Shown piece after piece: positions 6,270 through 9,867 of a stretch of 9,867 nt of DNA (positions are counted from its first letter, which is position 1; each line of letters starts with the position of its first letter). The notes below the pieces were generated by a model. It was not told the DNA's origin. It did no database searches and saw only the letters and a list, made by a program, of their open reading frames with translations. Made by a program: the position numbers and the translations under genes. This stretch comes from an uncultured Bacilli bacterium (GTDB lineage: Bacteria > Bacillota_I > Bacilli_A > ML615J-28 > CAG-313). The stretch lies in assembly GCA_904502205.1 (NCBI GenBank), contig CAJGDR010000035.1:1-9867 (forward strand), written 5' to 3'.

Positions 6270-6792
6270 AAACTTATTATTAGTTTTAATGGTATTATTT
6301 TTAGTGAGCTGTAGAGAAGATACATTTATGAAAGATTACCCACAATTAGTTGACAAAAAACACATTTATGAAGTAGTAACAATCGATCAAGTATTAGATG
6401 TTTTTAACAATAATGAAACTGCATTAATTTTAATGGGATTTCCTGCTTGTCCTTGGTGTCAAGCAGTTGTGCCTTATGTTAATGAAGTTGCTAAAAGCGA
6501 AAATGTAGAAACAGTTTATTATTTAGATATTTTAGATATGCGTGATGAAGCATCGGCTGATCATCAAAAATATTTACAATTAAAAACATTAATAACTGAT
6601 GCAGTTGATAAAGAAAAAGATCGTATTAATGGTCCAACATTTGTTGTTGTAAAAGATGGACAAATGGTTGGTTATCATTTAGATACAGTTAGTTCACATC
6701 AAATTGTAGATGGTGTATTACCACCATTAACAGAAGAACAAAAAACAGAATTAAGAGATATTTTGAGAAATTTAATAAAAAGAAGTCATTAA
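6256..6792 (+). CDS. Thioredoxin-fold lipoprotein with CPWC active site
   Basis: A 178-residue secreted lipoprotein. The N-terminus MKIIRN, a hydrophobic stretch (6-17) and lipobox LVSC predict lipid attachment at C19 after signal peptidase II cleavage. The mature part is a thioredoxin fold: ALILMGFPACPWCQ with active-site cysteines C65 and C68 (CPWC), then NGPTFVVVKDG with the cis-proline candidate P127, and a C-terminal helix (about 159-175). An insertion rich in charged residues (about 95-123) separates the two halves. It most resembles the small thioredoxin-like group that includes bacteriocin-accessory PedC/BrcD proteins. It probably acts as a thiol-disulfide oxidoreductase at the outer face of the membrane, but whether it oxidises or reduces its substrate cannot be told. 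It overlaps the S1 gene by 14 bases and precedes cwlD, whose protein also works outside the membrane. Confidence 0.8.
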   Translation: MKIIRNLLLVLMVLFLVSCREDTFMKDYPQLVDKKHIYEVVTIDQVLDVFNNNETALILMGFPACPWCQAVVPYVNEVAKSENVETVYYLDILDMRDEASADHQKYLQLKTLITDAVDKEKDRINGPTFVVVKDGQMVGYHLDTVSSHQIVDGVLPPLTEEQKTELRDILRNLIKRSH

Positions 6793-6829
6793 AAAACTAC
6801 GCTTTAAATAAAATACACTAGGTGATTAT

Positions 6830-7465
6830 ATGAAGAAAAGTGTATATTTATTTTTAGCGTTTCTTATTTTAATAATATTATTTATTCCAAATATATTAAC
6901 AAAAGCAGAAAATAGTGTTATTTATATTGATCCAGGTCATGGTGGATTTGATGGTGGATGCGTTGGATCGGGAATTGTTGAAAAAGATATTACACTTGCA
7001 ATATCTTTAAAAATCCAAAAACATTTACAAAGCGTTGGCTATACTGTTTATTTAACAAGAGAAGTAGATAAAGCATTAGCAAAAACCAAAGCTAATGATA
7101 TATATAAAAGAGTTGCATTAATTAACAATGCGAATGCTTTATTATATGTATCTATTCATGCTAATTTCTATCCTTCTTCAAGTGTTAAAGGTGCTCAAAC
7201 TTTTTATCACGACACAATTAACAACAAGCTTTTAGCAACCCTTATTCAAGAAAATTTACAATTAATTGATCTTGATAATAAAAGAGTTGCAAAAACGATT
7301 AGTGGTAAATATTTATTAGAAAATACCAAACAAACAGGATGTTTAGTTGAAGTTGGGTTTTTATCAAATCCAGAAGAAGCTTCAAAACTTAACGATGAAT
7401 ATTATCAAAATAAAATAGCATATGCAATATATATTGGAATACTTTCGTATTTAGAAAGTGTGTAG
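6830..7465 (+). CDS. cwlD: CwlD-type N-acetylmuramoyl-L-alanine amidase (Amidase_3)
   Basis: A 211-residue zinc amidase that cuts the bond between muramic acid and the stem peptide. In spore formers CwlD acts with PdaA to create muramic delta-lactam in the spore cortex. Seen: a hydrophobic signal or anchor (about 5-24), then DPGHGGFDGG with zinc ligand H37, E51 in GIVEKDI, H110 in VSIHAN and catalytic E174 in CLVEVGFLSNP. CwlD-like features beyond general Amidase_3 are TREVDKALA (76-84), GAQTFYH (121-127) and YLLEN (161-165). The length is close to that of CwlD; there are no SPOR, SH3 or LysM repeats, unlike vegetative autolysins. AGGTGA at 6820-6825 is 4 bases before the ATG. The gene lies 37 bases after the lipoprotein gene and 9 bases before tsaE. 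An alternative role is vegetative wall turnover. Confidence 0.85.
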   Translation: MKKSVYLFLAFLILIILFIPNILTKAENSVIYIDPGHGGFDGGCVGSGIVEKDITLAISLKIQKHLQSVGYTVYLTREVDKALAKTKANDIYKRVALINNANALLYVSIHANFYPSSSVKGAQTFYHDTINNKLLATLIQENLQLIDLDNKRVAKTISGKYLLENTKQTGCLVEVGFLSNPEEASKLNDEYYQNKIAYAIYIGILSYLESV

Positions 7466-7474
7466 AAGGTAAAA

Positions 7475-7924
7475 ATGAAAACATTGAAATATATAGTAAA
7501 ATCAGAAGAAGAAATGATCAACTTAGGAACTAAAATTGGTACACTTGTATACCCAAATATGGTTATAACAATGAATGGTAATTTAGGAGCTGGAAAGACA
7601 ACTATTACTAAAGGTATTGGTAAAGCTATGGGTATTAAAAGGGTAATTAATAGTCCAACTTTTACAATTATGAAAATCTATGAAGGCAATCTTAATTTAT
7701 ATCATTTAGATGTATATCGAATTGAAAATTCAGATTCTGACTTTGAACTCGAAGAATACTTCTATATGGGTGGTGTAAGTGTTATTGAATGGAGTGATAA
7801 CATTAAGGAGTTAATACCTGATGATTCTATTAACCTTACATTTGAAATTCAAGAAGATGCCTCACGTATTGTAACAATTGAAGGTCCAGTTGATTTTATA
7901 GAAAAGCTAGAAACAGGTGAATAA
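7475..7924 (+). CDS. tsaE: tRNA t6A biosynthesis ATPase TsaE
   Basis: The P-loop ATPase that binds the TsaB-TsaD complex and is needed for cycles of threonylcarbamoyl transfer to A37 of tRNAs decoding ANN codons. The 149-residue length is normal. Seen: P-loop GNLGAGKTT (35-43), the SPTFT switch region (60-64), YHLDVYR (76-82) and the IEW motif (104-106). The start ATG 7475 follows GAAGGT by a few bases. It is the first of four genes tsaE-tsaB-rimI-tsaD, a standard Bacillota order, and overlaps the region carrying the tsaB ribosome binding site. Confidence 0.95.
   Translation: MKTLKYIVKSEEEMINLGTKIGTLVYPNMVITMNGNLGAGKTTITKGIGKAMGIKRVINSPTFTIMKIYEGNLNLYHLDVYRIENSDSDFELEEYFYMGGVSVIEWSDNIKELIPDDSINLTFEIQEDASRIVTIEGPVDFIEKLETGE
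7915..7920 (+). promoter_or_regulatory. Ribosome binding site fixing the tsaB start at 7926
   Basis: AGGTGA lies in the final codons of tsaE, 5 bases before ATG 7926; the GTG at 7917 overlaps it. The 14 bases AGGTGAATAATATG are identical to those at the ispDF start (3724-3737). Confidence 0.75.
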
Positions 7925-7925
7925 T

Positions 7926-8501
7926 ATGTTAAGATTATTTATGGACACATCAAATAAATTTTTATATATTGCTGTTTTAAAAGATAAAGAATTAATTTTT
8001 GAACATGTTCAACCAGGTAATAACAATCATTCTGAAACTTTAGTTAAAGTATTAGAAGACACTCTTAAACAACATAATATTAAAATTGATGAGATTGATG
8101 AAATATATGTTGGTCGTGGTCCTGGATCATATACAGGGGTAAGAGTTGCATGTACGGTTGCAAAAGTATTAGCATATATTAAAAATAAAAAATTATATAG
8201 TTTTAGTTCATTAGATTTATTACTTACAACTAATTTTGAACAAGGGACAATTGTTTGTCAAATGGATGCAAGACGTGGATTTAGTTATGCAAAAGTATTT
8301 ATGATTAAAGATACTATTGAAATTATTAAAGATGAAGAGTTTGTTGAAACTATTAAACTTAATGAAGAATTCCCAAATGCTATATATATTACAAATGATG
8401 CTTACAATTATAATCCTTTACTTTTACTTGAAAAAGGATTAGTAAAAGCTATCGAAAATGTTCATACATTTGTTCCAACTTATTTAAGAAGTGGTGTTTA
8501 A
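7926..8501 (+). CDS. tsaB: tRNA t6A biosynthesis protein TsaB
   Basis: The catalytically inactive ASKHA-fold partner of TsaD, which scaffolds the TsaD-TsaE complex in the cytoplasm. Seen: FMDTSNKFLYIAV (5-17) as the phosphate-1-like loop, NHSETL (34-39) and the family hallmark GRGPGSYTGVR (63-73), followed by SSLDLL (94-99). At 191 residues it is shorter than many TsaB proteins (about 220-240), mainly through a reduced C-terminal half; the N-terminal subdomain used for TsaD pairing is complete. It starts one base after the tsaE stop and ends one base before the rimI ATG. Confidence 0.94.
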   Translation: MLRLFMDTSNKFLYIAVLKDKELIFEHVQPGNNNHSETLVKVLEDTLKQHNIKIDEIDEIYVGRGPGSYTGVRVACTVAKVLAYIKNKKLYSFSSLDLLLTTNFEQGTIVCQMDARRGFSYAKVFMIKDTIEIIKDEEFVETIKLNEEFPNAIYITNDAYNYNPLLLLEKGLVKAIENVHTFVPTYLRSGV

Positions 8502-8502
8502 A

Positions 8503-8955
8503 ATGATTCAAATCTTAAATTTAAAAAAAGAAGATATTGAAGCAGTAGTAGAAATTGAAAAGAAACTTTTATTAGAAACAATTGGTTATGAAATGTTAGC
8601 CAATGAGTTACACAATAAATATGCACATTTTTATGTTGCTAAAAAAGATGATGAAGTACTTGGATATATCGGTGGTTGGATTATTGATACAACTTGTGAT
8701 ATGATCAACTTTGTTGTAAAAGAAGAATATCAAAGACTTGGTATTGGTACTAAATTATTTAAAACATTAGAAAACAAAACAAAAGAATTAAATGCTTTCG
8801 AAATATTACTTGAGGTAAGAATTTCAAACACTAAAGCTCAAAAATTTTATTATAAACATGGGTTTAAAGAAATTTTTGTTCGACCTAAATATTATAAAAA
8901 TGGTGAGGATGCACTAATTCTTAGAAAGGAACTTTATGAAGATACTAGCAATTGA
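8503..8955 (+). CDS. rimI: RimI-type GNAT N-acetyltransferase
   Basis: A 150-residue GNAT protein that transfers acetyl from acetyl-CoA to the N-terminal amine of a protein, classically ribosomal protein S18. Seen: FVVKEEYQRLGIGTKL (70-85) with the acetyl-CoA pyrophosphate loop, LEVRISNTKAQKFY (103-116), the GF turn (120-121) and RPKYY (127-131) followed by EDALIL, all typical of RimI. The GTG codons at 8491 and 8494 are in frame, but ATG 8503, one base after the tsaB stop, gives the normal N-terminus. It ends in TGA, the only gene here to do so. Its 3' end overlaps tsaD by 20 bases. The substrate could be other than S18, and this cannot be decided from sequence. Confidence 0.9.
   Translation: MIQILNLKKEDIEAVVEIEKKLLLETIGYEMLANELHNKYAHFYVAKKDDEVLGYIGGWIIDTTCDMINFVVKEEYQRLGIGTKLFKTLENKTKELNAFEILLEVRISNTKAQKFYYKHGFKEIFVRPKYYKNGEDALILRKELYEDTSN
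8925..8930 (+). promoter_or_regulatory. Ribosome binding site for tsaD inside rimI
   Basis: AAAGGA lies 5 bases before ATG 8936, within the rimI coding region. It supports the tsaD start and the 20-base overlap of the two genes. Confidence 0.8.
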
Positions 8956-9867
8956 ATCAAGTTGTGATGAAACAAGTATTGCAATAGTTGAAGATGCAAA
9001 ACATGTTTTGAGTAATGTAACATATACACAAATTGAAATTCATAAACAATATGGTGGTGTAGTGCCTGAGGTTGCAAGTCGTCATCATATTGAAAAAGTT
9101 ACATATGTTTTAGAAGGTGCTTTACAAAAAGCTGGTTTAAGTTTAGAAGAAATCGATGCCGTTGCAGTAACTCAAACACCAGGACTTGTAGGTTCTTTAA
9201 TGGTTGGAATTAATACTGCAAAAACAATTGCTTTAGCATTTAATAAACCAATTATTTATGTTAATCATATTCATGGTCATATATATGCAAACTATTTAAC
9301 AAATGAATTTAAATTCCCATTAATTGCTCTAGTGGTATCTGGTGGACACACTGAAATTGTTTTAATGAAAGATCACTTTGATTTTGAAATTTTAGGTGAA
9401 ACACTAGATGATGCTGTGGGTGAGGCATATGATAAAATTGCAAGAGTTGTAAATGTCGGATATCCTGGTGGACCAATAATCGATAAGATGGCATCAATGG
9501 GTAATCCTACATATAAACTACCACATGTAAAACTTGGCAAAGATAGTTATGATTTTAGTTTTTCCGGACTTAAATCTGCTGTAATTAATTTACATAACAA
9601 AGCAATTCAAAAAGGTGAAGAGCTTAATGCAAATGATTTAGCAGCAAGTTTTCAAGATGCTGTTGTTGATGTTTTAGTTTCTAAAACAAAACGTGCGATT
9701 TTAGAACATAATTGTAAACAAGTAATTGTTGCGGGTGGCGTTGCAGCAAACAAAGGATTAAGAAAAGAAATGGCATCGATGGTTGAATCATTAGATGATG
9801 TTGTTTTAACTTTCCCACCTTTTGAATATTGTACAGATAATGCCGCAATGATTGGTGTTGCAGCATA
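8936..9867 (+). CDS. tsaD: tRNA N6-threonylcarbamoyladenosine transferase TsaD (3' partial)
   Basis: Transfers the threonylcarbamoyl group from TC-AMP to A37 of tRNA, giving t6A. The frame has no stop before the window end, so 310 residues are visible of an expected 335-340. Seen: AIESSCDET (5-13), the GGVVPEVASRHH block (40-51), VNHIHGHIYA with metal ligands H111 and H115, VVSGGHTE (133-140), GEAYDKIAR (162-170), YPGGP (176-180), SFSGLKSA (208-215), AGGVAANKGLR (266-276) and CTDNAAMIG with the third metal ligand D301. All catalytic positions are intact. It is the last visible gene of the tsaE-tsaB-rimI-tsaD run; TsaC (Sua5), which makes TC-AMP, is not in the window. Confidence 0.96.
   Translation, partial: MKILAIESSCDETSIAIVEDAKHVLSNVTYTQIEIHKQYGGVVPEVASRHHIEKVTYVLEGALQKAGLSLEEIDAVAVTQTPGLVGSLMVGINTAKTIALAFNKPIIYVNHIHGHIYANYLTNEFKFPLIALVVSGGHTEIVLMKDHFDFEILGETLDDAVGEAYDKIARVVNVGYPGGPIIDKMASMGNPTYKLPHVKLGKDSYDFSFSGLKSAVINLHNKAIQKGEELNANDLAASFQDAVVDVLVSKTKRAILEHNCKQVIVAGGVAANKGLRKEMASMVESLDDVVLTFPPFEYCTDNAAMIGVAA

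Noticed and set aside
9309..9497. Minus-strand open frame of 62 codons
   Set aside because: It lies antisense to tsaD, whose conserved motifs cover the same bases; the translation is low-complexity and matches nothing recognisable.
9681..9866. Minus-strand open frame of 61 codons
   Set aside because: Antisense shadow of the tsaD 3' part, with no family features.

Overview
The window looks like chromosomal DNA from a very AT-rich member of the Bacilli, close to the walled relatives of the Mollicutes. Coding sequence is dense and every gene lies on the + strand. TGG encodes the tryptophans. TGA is a true stop: it ends rimI at 8953-8955, and reading on in that frame meets further TGA codons at once. 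This argues against the Mycoplasma/Spiroplasma code (table 4) and fits table 11, as in Acholeplasma-, Haloplasma-, Turicibacter- or Izemoplasma-like lineages. A peptidoglycan amidase points to a cell wall. No taxonomic assignment is possible from the sequence alone.

Region 1 (1-4867) holds the 3' part of a divergent superfamily 1 helicase with a nuclease-like C-terminus, a small ankyrin-repeat protein, the c-di-AMP synthase CdaA, a membrane protein with two PAS-like domains where CdaR would usually sit, and a fused IspD-IspF enzyme of the MEP isoprenoid pathway. The genes touch or overlap and end at a strong Rho-independent terminator (4838-4867), so they are probably one transcript.

Region 2 (4868-5631) holds a single gene for a YunB-family protein, a sporulation protein in Bacillus. 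It has its own possible promoter and an unusual start region.

Region 3 (5632-9867) begins with an extended -10 promoter and a tight run of genes: a NifU/Nfu-type Fe-S carrier, an S1-domain RNA-binding protein (CvfD/YugI type), a thioredoxin-fold lipoprotein with a CPWC active site, a CwlD-type amidase (the spore-cortex muramoyl amidase in endospore formers), then tsaE-tsaB-rimI-tsaD. TsaE, TsaB and TsaD, with TsaC encoded elsewhere, make the t6A37 modification of ANN-decoding tRNAs. tsaD runs off the end of the window.

The most interesting points are two sporulation-family genes (yunB and cwlD) about 1.2 kb apart in a mollicute-like AT-rich genome, and a PAS-domain membrane protein beside the c-di-AMP synthase that has no visible output domain and could be an uncharacterised regulator. 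No tRNA, rRNA, CRISPR array, insertion sequence or riboswitch was seen, and no gene-free stretch exceeds about 130 bases.
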